Assembly (NCBI RefSeq): GCF_003254275.1
Contig: NZ_QKZK01000024.1
Span: forward strand, 1 to 54,263
DNA: 54,263 nt
Direction of reading: 5' to 3'
Origin: Breznakibacter xylanolyticus
GTDB taxonomy: Bacteria > Bacteroidota > Bacteroidia > Bacteroidales > Marinilabiliaceae
Position 1 is the stretch's first letter. Every line of letters starts with the position of its first letter. The position numbers and the translations under genes were made by a program. The notes under the pieces are model-generated. The model was not told where the DNA came from. It saw only the letters and a list, made by a program, of their open reading frames with translations, and did not search any database. Shown here piece after piece: positions 36,957 through 47,330 of the stretch.

Positions 36957-38712
36957 TCATAAAACAACCGGCAAAGTAGCCGGTATCATTGCCAACCTGG
37001 TAATTGTAGAAACCAACGGCCCGGTATCGCAAAACGAGATTTGTTTCATTCAGCATCAAGGGGTACCTCTGATGGCCGAAGTCATTAAAATATTAGGTCG
37101 AAATGCCTATGTGCAGGTTTTTGAAAGCACCCGAGGGCTAAAATGCGGCACCGAAGTGATTTTTGAAGGGCACATGCTTGAAGTGACCCTGGGCCCCGGC
37201 ATTCTGTCGAAAAACTACGACGGACTCCAAAACGACCTCGACAAAATGGATGGCGTGTTTTTGCGCCGCGGCGAATACACCGACCCTCTGGATCGAGACA
37301 AACGTTGGAATTTCACACCCATTGCCAAGCCTGGCGACCAAGTGAGCGCCGGCGACTGGCTCGGCGAAGTGTCTGAAAACGGCATGCCCCACAAAATCAT
37401 GGTTCCATTTAAAATGACTGGCAATTACACCGTTAAATCGGTCACCCCGGCCGGCCAACACAAAGTGGACGATACCATTGCCACGATCACCGACGAAAAT
37501 GGCCACGCCCACAAAATCACCATGGTGCAAAAATGGCCGGTGAAAATGGCCATCCGCCAATACAAAGAAAAACCGCGCCCATTTAAACTGCTCGAAACCG
37601 GCGTTCGTTGCATCGATACGCTCAACCCTATCACCGAAGGGGGAACGGGCTTCATTCCCGGGCCTTTTGGAACGGGCAAAACGGTGTTGCAACATGCCAT
37701 CTCCAAACAAGCAGAAGCCGACATCGTGATTATTGCCGCATGTGGGGAACGAGCCAATGAAGTGGTGGAAGTGTTCACCGAATTCCCCGAACTAGAAGAC
37801 CCCCGAACCGGGAAAAAACTCATTGAGCGCACCACCATCATCGCCAACACCTCCAACATGCCGGTTGCTGCGCGTGAAGCATCGGTGTACACAGCCATGA
37901 CCCTGGGGGAATATTACCGCAACATGGGTCTGCGTGTGCTACTGATGGCCGACTCCACATCACGATGGGCACAAGCGCTGCGCGAGATGTCGAATCGATT
38001 GGAAGAACTTCCCGGCCCCGATGCTTTCCCCATGGACTTGTCGGCCATTGTGTCGAACTTTTACAGCCGCGCCGGATATGTCATCTTAAATAATGGAGTC
38101 AGCGGATCCATCACCTTCATTGGAACCGTGTCGCCTGCCGGGGGTAACCTCAAGGAACCTGTCACCGAATCGACCCGCAAAGCAGCCCGTTGTTTTTACG
38201 GACTTTCACAGGCACGTGCCGACAGTAAACGCTATCCGGCCATCGATGCCATCGACAGCTATTCAAAATACCTTGAATACCCTGAAGTACAGTCATATCT
38301 CGATCACCACGTTGGCGACACATGGCTAACTAACGTGATCAAATCAAAAGATATCCTTCTGCGAGGGAAAGAAGCCCGCGAACAAATCAACATCCTTGGC
38401 GATGACGGGGTGCCCTTGGAATTCCACGAGCGCTTTTGGAAATCGGAGCTCATCGACTTTGTCATTCTTCAACAAGATGCTTTTGATAAAATCGATGCAT
38501 CAACGCCCATGGAGCGTCAAAAATACATGCTCGAGAAGGTGTTGGAAGTGGCCGATGCATCGTTCGACTTCGACAACTTTGAAGAAGTGGGCAGTTATTT
38601 CAAACAGATCATCAACCAGTTTAAGCAAATCAATTATGCCGAGTTCAACAGTGAGAAATTCAATGCTTACATGACCGAACTCAACACAATGATTCAATCA
38701 CACTTAAACTAA
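36946..38712 (+). CDS. atpA: V-type ATP synthase subunit A (catalytic)
   Basis: The 588-aa catalytic subunit has an N-terminal barrel (GKVAGIIANLVIVETNGPV), the A-specific non-homologous insertion (about 110-190), and a nucleotide-binding domain with Walker A GPFGTGKT (Lys245). Further features are the catalytic Glu segment CGERANEVVEV, LLMADSTSRWAQALRE and a C-terminal helical domain. It hydrolyses or makes ATP, coupled to ion flow through subunits I and K. The ATG at 36946 is chosen because it starts the conserved barrel; an open frame upstream runs in the DUF2764 gene. Subunit B follows after 25 bp. Confidence 0.97.
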   Translation: MENNHKTTGKVAGIIANLVIVETNGPVSQNEICFIQHQGVPLMAEVIKILGRNAYVQVFESTRGLKCGTEVIFEGHMLEVTLGPGILSKNYDGLQNDLDKMDGVFLRRGEYTDPLDRDKRWNFTPIAKPGDQVSAGDWLGEVSENGMPHKIMVPFKMTGNYTVKSVTPAGQHKVDDTIATITDENGHAHKITMVQKWPVKMAIRQYKEKPRPFKLLETGVRCIDTLNPITEGGTGFIPGPFGTGKTVLQHAISKQAEADIVIIAACGERANEVVEVFTEFPELEDPRTGKKLIERTTIIANTSNMPVAAREASVYTAMTLGEYYRNMGLRVLLMADSTSRWAQALREMSNRLEELPGPDAFPMDLSAIVSNFYSRAGYVILNNGVSGSITFIGTVSPAGGNLKEPVTESTRKAARCFYGLSQARADSKRYPAIDAIDSYSKYLEYPEVQSYLDHHVGDTWLTNVIKSKDILLRGKEAREQINILGDDGVPLEFHERFWKSELIDFVILQQDAFDKIDASTPMERQKYMLEKVLEVADASFDFDNFEEVGSYFKQIINQFKQINYAEFNSEKFNAYMTELNTMIQSHLN

Positions 38713-38737
38713 TTTGCGGATCACAAACCAAGCAATT

Positions 38738-40087
38738 ATGGAAACTCAGGCTTTTCAAAAGATATACACAAAAATCAACAACATCACCAAAGCCACCGTT
38801 AGCCTCAAGGCCGCCAACGTGGGTTATGACGAACTGGCACTCGTACACGGACGACTGGGACAGGTGGTGAAAATCATGGGTGATGACGTGATTCTTCAGG
38901 TGTTTTCGGGCACCGAAGGCATTCCCACCAACGCAGAGGTGGTGTTTCTGTCGCGCCCTCCACAATTGAAAGTGAGCGAGCAGTTGGCCGGACGTTTTTT
39001 CAATGCCTTTGGCGACCCCATCGATGGAGGCCCGGAAGTGGAAGGCGAAACACGCGACATAGGCAGCCCGTCGGTAAACCCGGTGCGTCGCATGCAACCA
39101 TCGCACCTCATTGCCACCGGCATTGCGGGCATCGACCTGAACAACACGCTGGTGACCGGCCAAAAAATCCCATTTTTTGCCGACCCCGATCAACCATACA
39201 ACCAGGTGATGGCCAGCGTGGCGCTTCGTGCACAGGCCGACAAAATCATCCTGGGGGGCATGGGACTCTCAAACGATGACTACCTCTACTTTAAAAACGT
39301 GTTCGACAATGCCGGAGCCCTCAACCGCATCGTCAGCTTTGTGAACACCACCGACAACCCGCCCGTCGAACGCCTCCTGGTGCCCGACATGGCACTGACG
39401 GCTGCCGAATATTTTGCGGTGGATAAAAATGAAAAAGTACTGGTGCTGCTCACCGACATGACCCTGTATGCCGATGCTCTCAGTATTGTGTCGAACCGAA
39501 TGGATCAGATTCCTTCAAAAGACAGCATGCCCGGTTCACTTTATTCCGACCTGGCGCGCATCTACGAAAAAGCGGTTCAGTTCCCATCGGGAGGCTCCAT
39601 CACCATTGTGGCCGTTACCACCCTTTCGGGCGGCGACATCACCCATGCCATCCCCGATAACACAGGTTACATTACCGAAGGTCAGCTCTTCCTGCGCCGC
39701 GATTCAGACATCGGAAAGGTCATTGTCGATCCCTTCCGAAGCCTCTCTCGCTTGAAGCAGTTGGTGATTGGCAAGCAAACCCGCAAAGACCACCCGCAGG
39801 TGATGAACGCAGCCATCCGCTTGTATGCCGATGCAGCCAACGCACGCACCAAACTTGAAAACGGCTTTGACCTGACAGACTACGATGAGCGCACACTCGA
39901 GTTCGCCAAAGCCTATTCGGAACAAATCCTGGCCATCGACCTCAACATCGACACCAAAATGATGCTCGACGTAAGCTGGCAACTCTTCCGCACACACTTT
40001 AACAAAGCCGAAGTAGGCATTAAGCAAGAGTTTGTGGATATGTACTGGGATGAACAGCGAGTGATTGACCTGAATATGAACGAATAA
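38738..40087 (+). CDS. atpB: V-type ATP synthase subunit B
   Basis: The 449-aa non-catalytic nucleotide-binding subunit alternates with A in the A3B3 headpiece. It has an N-terminal barrel (INNITKATVSLKAANVGYDELALV), a central domain without a canonical Walker A but with LTDMTLYADALSIVSNRMDQIP and GSITIVAVTTLSGGDITHAIPDNTGYITEGQ-type B signatures, and a helical C-terminus. Length is typical. The frame opens at a TTG 24 bp upstream, but the ATG at 38738 is preferred. Subunit D follows after 33 bp. Confidence 0.97.
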   Translation: METQAFQKIYTKINNITKATVSLKAANVGYDELALVHGRLGQVVKIMGDDVILQVFSGTEGIPTNAEVVFLSRPPQLKVSEQLAGRFFNAFGDPIDGGPEVEGETRDIGSPSVNPVRRMQPSHLIATGIAGIDLNNTLVTGQKIPFFADPDQPYNQVMASVALRAQADKIILGGMGLSNDDYLYFKNVFDNAGALNRIVSFVNTTDNPPVERLLVPDMALTAAEYFAVDKNEKVLVLLTDMTLYADALSIVSNRMDQIPSKDSMPGSLYSDLARIYEKAVQFPSGGSITIVAVTTLSGGDITHAIPDNTGYITEGQLFLRRDSDIGKVIVDPFRSLSRLKQLVIGKQTRKDHPQVMNAAIRLYADAANARTKLENGFDLTDYDERTLEFAKAYSEQILAIDLNIDTKMMLDVSWQLFRTHFNKAEVGIKQEFVDMYWDEQRVIDLNMNE

Positions 40088-40120
40088 TGGCCACTATCGG
40101 CTCAATAAACCCATTGAACA

Positions 40121-40723
40121 ATGGCCATTAACTTTCAATACAACAAAACAGCCCAACAGACGCTCGAAAAGCAACTGAAGGTACGGGAGCGGGCACTGCC
40201 GACACTTAAAAACAAAGAGTCGGCACTCCGGATGGAGGTGAAACGTGCCAAAGACCGTTCACAGGAACTGGACAGTCTCATGGCCGAGAAATTGGTACAA
40301 TATGACGACATGGTGCAATTGTGGGGCGAATTCGACACCAATCTGGTTCGGGTCAAAGACGTGACCCTTTCGGTGAAGAAAATTGCCGGCGTACGCACCC
40401 CTGTACTCGAAGGCATTGAGTTCGATACAGCTCCGTTCAGCCTCACAACCAGCCCCGTGTGGGTACCGGCCGGTATCGCCATCATCAGTGAGCTGGCAAA
40501 AACAGGCATCGAAAAAGAGGTGTTTCGCCAAAAAATGATGCTGCTCGATTTTGCTCGTAAAAAAACCACCCAAAAGGTGAACCTTTACGAAAAAGTGCAA
40601 ATACCCGGCTACCAGGATGCCATCTTAAAAATCAAACGTTTTCTCGAAGATGAGGAGAACCTCTCCAAATCAGCACAGAAAATCGTCAAAAACCGTCAAC
40701 AACAAATGGAGGAAGCATCATGA
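40121..40723 (+). CDS. atpD: V-type ATP synthase subunit D
   Basis: The 200-aa central-shaft subunit has long N- and C-terminal helices forming a coiled coil (NKTAQQTLEKQLKVRERALPTL and FARKKTTQKVNLYEKVQIPG) separated by a globular middle. This is the V/A-ATPase D fold that rotates inside A3B3. It overlaps subunit I by 4 bp (ATGA). No gene for subunit F, which normally caps D, is seen in the operon. Confidence 0.93.
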   Translation: MAINFQYNKTAQQTLEKQLKVRERALPTLKNKESALRMEVKRAKDRSQELDSLMAEKLVQYDDMVQLWGEFDTNLVRVKDVTLSVKKIAGVRTPVLEGIEFDTAPFSLTTSPVWVPAGIAIISELAKTGIEKEVFRQKMMLLDFARKKTTQKVNLYEKVQIPGYQDAILKIKRFLEDEENLSKSAQKIVKNRQQQMEEAS

Positions 40724-42528
40724 TAGTGCCCATGAATAAATACGCGTTTCTCATTCACCCGGCCGATTACGACCGGTTTATGGGTGATTTGAAACAGCTG
40801 GGCGTGCTTCACATCATTGAACACGACCGCGAACCAACTGCTGCCATGCAGGAGGCCATGCGCAAAACCAAGGAAATCGTTCGTTTGACCAAAGCTTTTG
40901 AAAGCAAAAAGCCTGAAGAAGAAACTCCGGCCAACGTATTTACCGATGGTGAAGCGATTCTGCAAGCCTTTCAAAACGCCTCGCAAGTCATTGAAATGGA
41001 AAAGCAGCGCATCGTTCAACTGCAAAAAGAACTGGCATTGCTGGCACCGTGGGGTAGTTTTGAACGCGACAACCTCACCCGTCTGCACGACATGGGGCTG
41101 AAAACATGCTTTTATTCGGCTTCGACACATCGATTCAGAGAAGAATGGCTAGATCAATACCCGCTCGAAATCATCAACGAAACGGATGACAAACGATTTT
41201 TCGTCATTGTGGCACCCGCCCATTTATCCATCGAATTGCCCGAAGCCGACGAATTACGTTTGCCCGACAAAAGCATTGATGACGTGAATTCGCAAATTGC
41301 GCAAGCACAAGCGACCATCGATGGGAAGATGGCTGAACAAGCACAACTGGCCAATGGAGGCGCCGCAGTGTTGCGTCAATATGCGGCAGGCTTGCAAAAT
41401 GAATTTGCAACCAACCATGCACAATTACACACGCTCGACGAAGCCGAAGGAAACATACGCTTGATAGAAGGCTGGGTACCGACCGATGCAGATACACGCT
41501 TGCAGAACCTGCTGGATAAAAGCGACATCCTGTGGTTACGAGGCGAAAAAGTAACTCCTGACGAAAAGCCACCCATCTTGCTGCGCAACAACTGGTTTAG
41601 CAAACTGTTTGAACCCATCGGGAAACTTTACAGCCTTCCCGGCTATGGTGAGATGGACTTAACCCCCTTCTTTGCGCCATTTTTCATGATGTTTTTTGGC
41701 TTTTGCTTTGGCGATGCAGGCTATGGATTGTTGCTGGTTTTGGCCGGACTAATTGTGCGTCCGCGCCTGGCAGCCGAATACAAGCCGATGGCCACACTCA
41801 TGATTTTTCTTTCGCTGGCAGCCGTCCTGTTCGGCTCCATCACGGGAACGTTCTTTGGTGCCAAGCTCACCGATTTTGATGCCTTGAAAAACCTCAAGCA
41901 ATACATGCTCGATGACCAACAGATGTTCAATCTGGCACTGGGCTTAGGCGTGGTTCAAATTGTTTTTGGCATGATGGTGAAGGTTTTCAATATCAGTCGA
42001 CAAAATGGTTTCAAATATTCATTTTCAACCATTGGATGGATTCTGGTCATCGTGTCGTCCATTGCCATGTACGCCCTCGACATGGCCGATGCCGAAAAAG
42101 GATGGATGCTGGGGCGCCTGCACATGATTGTATTAGGTGTTGCAGGACTAGGCATTTTCGTATTTAACGATCCTCGCCGCAACATCCTCATCAACGTAGG
42201 CGCCGGACTTTGGGACAGCTACAACATGGTGACAGGTATTGCAGGTGATGTGCTCTCGTACATCCGACTGTTTGCACTGGGACTTTCCAGCGGGATTTTA
42301 GGAATGGTATTTAACCAGCTGGCATTCAATCTATCGCCCGACGTACCTGTATTGGGTCAAATCATCACCGCACTTATTCTTATTTTTGGCCACTCGCTCA
42401 ACATTTTCATGGCCGTACTGGGGTCGTTCGTTCACCCCATGCGCTTAACTTTTGTTGAATTTTATAAAAACGCAGGCTTTAACGGTGGCGGAAAAGCCTA
42501 TTCACCTTTCAAAAAAATTAGTCAATAA
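40720..42528 (+). CDS. atpI: V-type ATP synthase subunit I (membrane stator)
   Basis: The 602-aa a/I subunit has a soluble N-terminal half (about 1-310, with two coiled-coil arms and GWVPTDADTRLQNLL) and a membrane half with about seven helices. The conserved C-terminal segment IAGDVLSYIRLFALGLSSGIL contains the Arg that faces the K ring, with GHSLNIFMAVLGSFVHPMRL after it. It forms the ion half-channels. GGAGG lies upstream of the ATG at 40720, which overlaps the D stop. Subunit K follows after 21 bp. Confidence 0.96.
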   Translation: MIVPMNKYAFLIHPADYDRFMGDLKQLGVLHIIEHDREPTAAMQEAMRKTKEIVRLTKAFESKKPEEETPANVFTDGEAILQAFQNASQVIEMEKQRIVQLQKELALLAPWGSFERDNLTRLHDMGLKTCFYSASTHRFREEWLDQYPLEIINETDDKRFFVIVAPAHLSIELPEADELRLPDKSIDDVNSQIAQAQATIDGKMAEQAQLANGGAAVLRQYAAGLQNEFATNHAQLHTLDEAEGNIRLIEGWVPTDADTRLQNLLDKSDILWLRGEKVTPDEKPPILLRNNWFSKLFEPIGKLYSLPGYGEMDLTPFFAPFFMMFFGFCFGDAGYGLLLVLAGLIVRPRLAAEYKPMATLMIFLSLAAVLFGSITGTFFGAKLTDFDALKNLKQYMLDDQQMFNLALGLGVVQIVFGMMVKVFNISRQNGFKYSFSTIGWILVIVSSIAMYALDMADAEKGWMLGRLHMIVLGVAGLGIFVFNDPRRNILINVGAGLWDSYNMVTGIAGDVLSYIRLFALGLSSGILGMVFNQLAFNLSPDVPVLGQIITALILIFGHSLNIFMAVLGSFVHPMRLTFVEFYKNAGFNGGGKAYSPFKKISQ

Positions 42529-43005
<477 letters not shown>

Positions 43006-43036
43006 ACATTCGTCATCTATTGATACGAATTGACAA

Positions 43037-43128
43037 GCAAAAGCCCTTCGTTGCTCAAATAACGTGACCGAAAACAGGGCTTTGCTCTTGAAATAATACC
43101 GGAATCTTTGTAGATTCCGGTATTATTT
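43037..43128 (+). terminator. Hairpin pair terminating the V-ATPase operon
   Basis: The distal hairpin is a perfect 17-bp stem (43091-43107 with 43112-43128, containing AATACCGGAATCT) with a TTGT loop and downstream T-rich sequence. A proximal stem AGCAAAAGCCC / GGGCTTTGCT (43037-43047 with 43077-43086, one bulge) precedes it. Together they give a structured 3' end just after atpK. Confidence 0.8.
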
Positions 43129-43198
43129 CTTTATTGCGGAAAGGTATGATTTTTGATAGCAGAGAAAAAAACACGAACAATCATCCATTTTCGTTACC

Positions 43199-43585
43199 AT
43201 GATCATGAAAAAGAAACCCATCGATATCACCGGCGTGTGGCACTTTCGCGAAGACTTCGGCTATGGGGTTGACGAAGGGGAAATGACCATTCGCCAAAAC
43301 GGTCAAAAAATCACCGGCTCCATGGTTTACGAAGAACGCATCGAAGGCGATGTCCCCTTTGTGGTTTGCGTAGACATCGAAGGTTTTTTAATTGGTGAAC
43401 AGGTCAAATTCAAAGCGGTGGGCTATGAACTCTTTGATGTGGAAGGCGATTGGGAATTCAACCTCGAAGACCGCATCGGCTGGATTTATGACAACGAGCA
43501 AATACGCGGCAGCAGCATCGACGAAGACGGCATAGAGGGGCAATTTATCATGCGCCGAAAATATGCCATCAAAGAGCAATCGTAA
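43199..43585 (+). CDS. Small hypothetical protein, beta-rich
   Basis: The 128-aa acidic, beta-rich cytoplasmic protein has segments such as DITGVWHFREDFGYGVDEGEM, IRQNGQKITGSMVY and EGDWEF, reminiscent of small lipocalin- or avidin-like barrels in which each strand ends with a Gly turn. No family is named. Two ATGs (43199, 43205) are possible. It is convergent with rsgA, whose stop is 1 bp away. Confidence 0.65.
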   Translation: MIMKKKPIDITGVWHFREDFGYGVDEGEMTIRQNGQKITGSMVYEERIEGDVPFVVCVDIEGFLIGEQVKFKAVGYELFDVEGDWEFNLEDRIGWIYDNEQIRGSSIDEDGIEGQFIMRRKYAIKEQS

Positions 43586-43586
43586 T

Positions 43587-44654
43587 TCACGGAAGCTCAT
43601 CGAACCGCCGTTTGTCTTTCAACACCTGCTTAACCATCTTCCCAAATTTCTTGTTCCCTTTCCGCTTTTCATGCAACGTTTGCTGATAATGATGCTTTTC
43701 CCGCTCCAGTCTCAGATAATTCTCATAGGCCTGACGGCTAATATCTCCATTCTCAAGAGCCTGTAGTACGGCACATCCTTTTTCGTGTCGATGCGTACAA
43801 TCACGAAACCGGCATTGACGAACCAAGTCGGCAATCTCACGAAATGTCTGCTCCACACCATCACCACCATCAGAAATCCCCACTTCGCGCATTCCGGGAT
43901 TGTCAATCAACACACCCCCGCCGGGCAGCACCACCAACTCACGATGTGTGGTCATGTGCCGACCTTTTTGCGTAGAATCACTAATGGTGAGTGTCTTCAT
44001 CCATTCGGCTCCGGCAAGTCGGTTTAACAACGTGGATTTGCCAACTCCCGAAGAACCCAATAAACAACAGGTCATCTCGGGCAATATCATAGCCCTGATT
44101 TGTTCGTAACCTGTGCCGTTCAGGCTGCTGAACGGAATAATTGTCAACTCGGGCAACCTGTTATGCAATTGTTGGATCATGTCGTCAGACAAAGCCGTAT
44201 CAGCCAGGTCTATTTTGCTCAACAGCACCACGGGGCGAATGCCTTCGGCTAAACAAAGCGCCACAAAACGCTCCACGCGATTGATATTGAAATCGTGCCC
44301 CACCGCTGTGACAATAAACGCTAAATCGAGATTCGCGGCCACCGGCTGCAACTGCCCATATTGCCCTACGGCCAAACGGGTAAGCACATTTTTTCGGGGA
44401 TAAACGGCATGTATCATATCAAGCTCATCGTGGTGCGAAACAGCCACCCAATCACCCACTGCCGGAAAACCGTTCGATGACTCCGCCAAATAACGAAAAG
44501 CCCCGGTCACTTCGGCCAAATGCTCGCCAGTTTCGGATGCCACCACATACCGATCGCGATGCTGCACAATAACGCGCCCCACATCAAACGTAGAATAATG
44601 AGACCGATAGCGCTCAATTTCGACATTGTAGCCTAACCTTTCTAATTGAGTCAT
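43587..44654 (-). CDS. rsgA: Ribosome small subunit GTPase RsgA
   Basis: The protein of about 355 aa is the circularly permuted GTPase that checks late 30S assembly. It has an N-terminal OB fold (about 15-75), then GTPase motifs in permuted order: G4-type LLSKIDLAD, G1 GSSGVGKSTL and G3 DNPGMRE. A C-terminal zinc knuckle follows with the Cys-x-His-x-Cys type pattern in CRFRDCTHRHEKGC. The ATG at 44654 (MTQLERLGYNVE) is chosen over an upstream extension of 20 codons without coding character. The basic C-terminus is usual. Confidence 0.95.
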   Translation of the reverse strand: MTQLERLGYNVEIERYRSHYSTFDVGRVIVQHRDRYVVASETGEHLAEVTGAFRYLAESSNGFPAVGDWVAVSHHDELDMIHAVYPRKNVLTRLAVGQYGQLQPVAANLDLAFIVTAVGHDFNINRVERFVALCLAEGIRPVVLLSKIDLADTALSDDMIQQLHNRLPELTIIPFSSLNGTGYEQIRAMILPEMTCCLLGSSGVGKSTLLNRLAGAEWMKTLTISDSTQKGRHMTTHRELVVLPGGGVLIDNPGMREVGISDGGDGVEQTFREIADLVRQCRFRDCTHRHEKGCAVLQALENGDISRQAYENYLRLEREKHHYQQTLHEKRKGNKKFGKMVKQVLKDKRRFDELP

Positions 44655-45001
44655 AGTTTGGAATTTGATAATCGACAAAAAAAACTGAGGTGATAAGTTC
44701 ATTATCTGACACATGAGGCCATCTTGCTTAAGAAATAAAAAAAATCATTTTCTCATTATTGAAACTTAGCTAAGTCACAATTTAGCAAAAATCAAAAGGC
44801 CGGATAAAAAAAAGGCGCACGAACATACACCAAAAACAAAGGAAAGAGTCGAAAGGTGACCATCAAATAAAAAAATTGGAAAAAACACTGAAATGACGTA
44901 ATTTAATAGTGTAAAAACATGGTTCATCGCCCCTTAAGGGTGTCTCTCATTGTGTAATCTCAAAGCGACTTAATCATTGTCAAACACCAAAATAAACCGC
45001 C

Positions 45002-45835
45002 ATGAAACGAATCATGCTACTGACCGATTTTTCGGACACGGCGCGCAATGCTGCCTTATACGCTTTAAAGATGTTCGAAAAGGAAAACATGACATTTTAC
45101 CTGATGAACGCCTACGACCTGGAATTCAGTGGCAGTCCATACGTGGTTCAGATTCAGAAAGAACTGGAAGAAGAGAGCATGAAAGCCCTCAATGACGAAT
45201 ACGACATTTTGCACCGCCGTTTTCCTGAAGCAAAAATTGAACTCCTCTCCCTCTTTGGCTCGCTCATCGAGGTCATCAACAAAGAACTCACTGAAAACGC
45301 TTACGACCTCATCGTGCTGGGATGTCGGGGCGAATCGGCACTTGAAAATTTTTTACTGGGGAGCCGCGCTTATGAAGTCATCAAAAACATTGAAGCGCCC
45401 ATCTTTGTCATCCCCAAGCACGCCAAATACAGCAAGCCCGAAACCATTGCCTTTGCTACCGACTTGCATGACTTTGAGGACGACCGCATGATTGACCCCA
45501 TCCGCGACATTGCACACATGCTCCATGCGCCATTGCTTTTTGTTAACGTGCTGGATGAAGAAGATTATTTGAACCGCATTGAATGCGAAGAGAAAATTGC
45601 CGAGCACTTCCCCGGCATCAATGTGTCGTTCAATTTCATCGAAGATGAAGACATCGTAAAAGGCATCAACAACTTCATGGAAGAAAACGAAGCCGGCATC
45701 GTGGCCATGGTGCGTCACAACGCGGGCATGTTCGAACGACTGTTTCATCCAAGCATTACCCGACAAATGGTGATGCATCCCGAATACCCAATGCTGATAT
45801 TACATGACCACGGTAAAACAAAAAACGCAAAATAA
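45002..45835 (+). CDS. Tandem universal stress protein (UspA family)
   Basis: The 277-aa protein has two UspA-like domains (about 1-142 and 150-277). The first starts KRIMLLTDFSDTARNAALYAL and ends with the nucleotide-loop type motif LGCRGESALENFLLGSRAYEVI. The second domain is more degenerate and lacks a clear G-x2-G-x9-G loop, though VAMVRHNAGMFERLFHPSITRQM occupies its place. It is a cytoplasmic stress-response protein with unknown partner. It is convergent with the POT transporter, with stops 1 bp apart. The 44655-45001 gap upstream is AT-rich and presumably holds promoters for this gene and rsgA; no clear box was found. Confidence 0.9.
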   Translation: MKRIMLLTDFSDTARNAALYALKMFEKENMTFYLMNAYDLEFSGSPYVVQIQKELEEESMKALNDEYDILHRRFPEAKIELLSLFGSLIEVINKELTENAYDLIVLGCRGESALENFLLGSRAYEVIKNIEAPIFVIPKHAKYSKPETIAFATDLHDFEDDRMIDPIRDIAHMLHAPLLFVNVLDEEDYLNRIECEEKIAEHFPGINVSFNFIEDEDIVKGINNFMEENEAGIVAMVRHNAGMFERLFHPSITRQMVMHPEYPMLILHDHGKTKNAK

Positions 45836-45836
45836 A

Positions 45837-47330
45837 TCACTTCACCTCTTGCATCAATCGCTTGATGCCCTTTGATGCAACAATGAGAATGAGCCCCATG
45901 ACAAGAGCGTAGATGGCCAGATTTTGATAGCCTTGCGTATAGGATATAAGCTTCTCCGACTGCGTAGCATTATCATGTACCAAGGCCATGCCTGCCCCCA
46001 AAATACCGGCCACATATTGCCCATAAGCACTGGCCAAAAACCACATGCCCATCATCACACCCTGCAGGGGTTTAGGGGAAAGTTTGGTCATAATAGACAA
46101 CCCGATGGGCGACAGACACAATTCGGCAAAAGTCATCACAAAATAGGCCAGCGTAAAGATTTCGAGCGAAGTAAGTCCGGCTTCATTGGCAAAAAATCGG
46201 GTGGTGTAAAGAATGAAAAACGACAACCCTAAAAAGAGAAATCCCAATCCAAATTTGACCACTGTATTGGGCTCACGCCGATGTTTTGCCAACCACAACC
46301 ATCCTAAACCCAAAAGGGGCGCAAACAAAATCACGAACAAGGCATTGGACGAATTATTCACCCCATTGGGGTCGAGACGTAAACCAAAAAAGGTATCGTG
46401 CAAGTTATTGGCAGCAAACAAAGCCAGCGAACCGCCACTCTGTTCAAAGAATGCCCAAAACACGATGGATGAAAGAATGAACACCAATGCGGCAGCCAAT
46501 TTCTTATTCTCAGCAGCCGAATAGCGGGTCATCTCAAACAAGAGATAAACCAATGTGGCCGGACCAATGAGATACATAAACCAATCGGTGTAACGCGTAT
46601 GAGCCACCATGAAGACGATAAGCGGAATGACGGCCAAGGACAATAAGTAAACCGATACTTCGCGCCATCGACGCATCGGGATAGGTGCTCCTGATTCATC
46701 GAACCTCTGAGGCATTAAACCAATGGGACCCAGCTGCTTTTTGGTAATTAAAAAGGTAACCAAACTGATAGTCATTACAATGGCTGCTAAACCAAAAGCC
46801 AGGTTCCAAGAGTACGACTTACCAATCCAGACACACAAATATCCACCAAGCATGGCACCCAAATTGATGCCGGCATAAAACATCGAAAACCCTGCATCAC
46901 GTCGAGAATCATTGTCTTTATACAACTGTCCCACCATGGTCGAAATGTTGGGTTTGAAAAAGCCGGTTCCAACAATGGTAAAACCAATGCCAACAAAAAA
47001 GAAAGCCTTAGGATTGGTAGCCAGGATGATACTGCCCAAAATCATCAACAACGCCCCCCATACAAGTGACTTCCGAAAACCAAGAATCTTATCGGCCAGC
47101 AATCCTCCAATGAACGTGAAGGCGTACACAAAAGCCTGGGTGGCGCCATATTGCAATTGCGCCTCATCGTCGCGCATCAGCAGTTGTTGCACCATAAAAT
47201 AGGCCAACATGCCACGCATGCCGTAAAACGAAAAGCGTTCCCACATCTCGGAAAAGAAAAGTGACCAAAGTTGACGTGGATATTTGCCCTTGAAATTCTG
47301 AATTTCGCTGAGCGTAGGAGTTTTTATCAT
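45837..47330 (-). CDS. POT-family proton-dependent peptide transporter
   Basis: The 497-aa major-facilitator protein has about 12-14 membrane helices. It shows POT/PTR2 signatures: the ExxER-like WERFSFYGMRGML in helix 1, DKILGFRKSL after helix 2, the PTR2 motif FYAGINLGAMLGGYL, and GFFKPNISTMVGQLY. It imports di- and tripeptides with protons. The frame continues 46 codons upstream, but that part is the remnant of another POT gene, so the start is placed at ATG 47330 (MIKTPTLSE). Confidence 0.93.
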   Translation of the reverse strand: MIKTPTLSEIQNFKGKYPRQLWSLFFSEMWERFSFYGMRGMLAYFMVQQLLMRDDEAQLQYGATQAFVYAFTFIGGLLADKILGFRKSLVWGALLMILGSIILATNPKAFFFVGIGFTIVGTGFFKPNISTMVGQLYKDNDSRRDAGFSMFYAGINLGAMLGGYLCVWIGKSYSWNLAFGLAAIVMTISLVTFLITKKQLGPIGLMPQRFDESGAPIPMRRWREVSVYLLSLAVIPLIVFMVAHTRYTDWFMYLIGPATLVYLLFEMTRYSAAENKKLAAALVFILSSIVFWAFFEQSGGSLALFAANNLHDTFFGLRLDPNGVNNSSNALFVILFAPLLGLGWLWLAKHRREPNTVVKFGLGFLFLGLSFFILYTTRFFANEAGLTSLEIFTLAYFVMTFAELCLSPIGLSIMTKLSPKPLQGVMMGMWFLASAYGQYVAGILGAGMALVHDNATQSEKLISYTQGYQNLAIYALVMGLILIVASKGIKRLMQEVK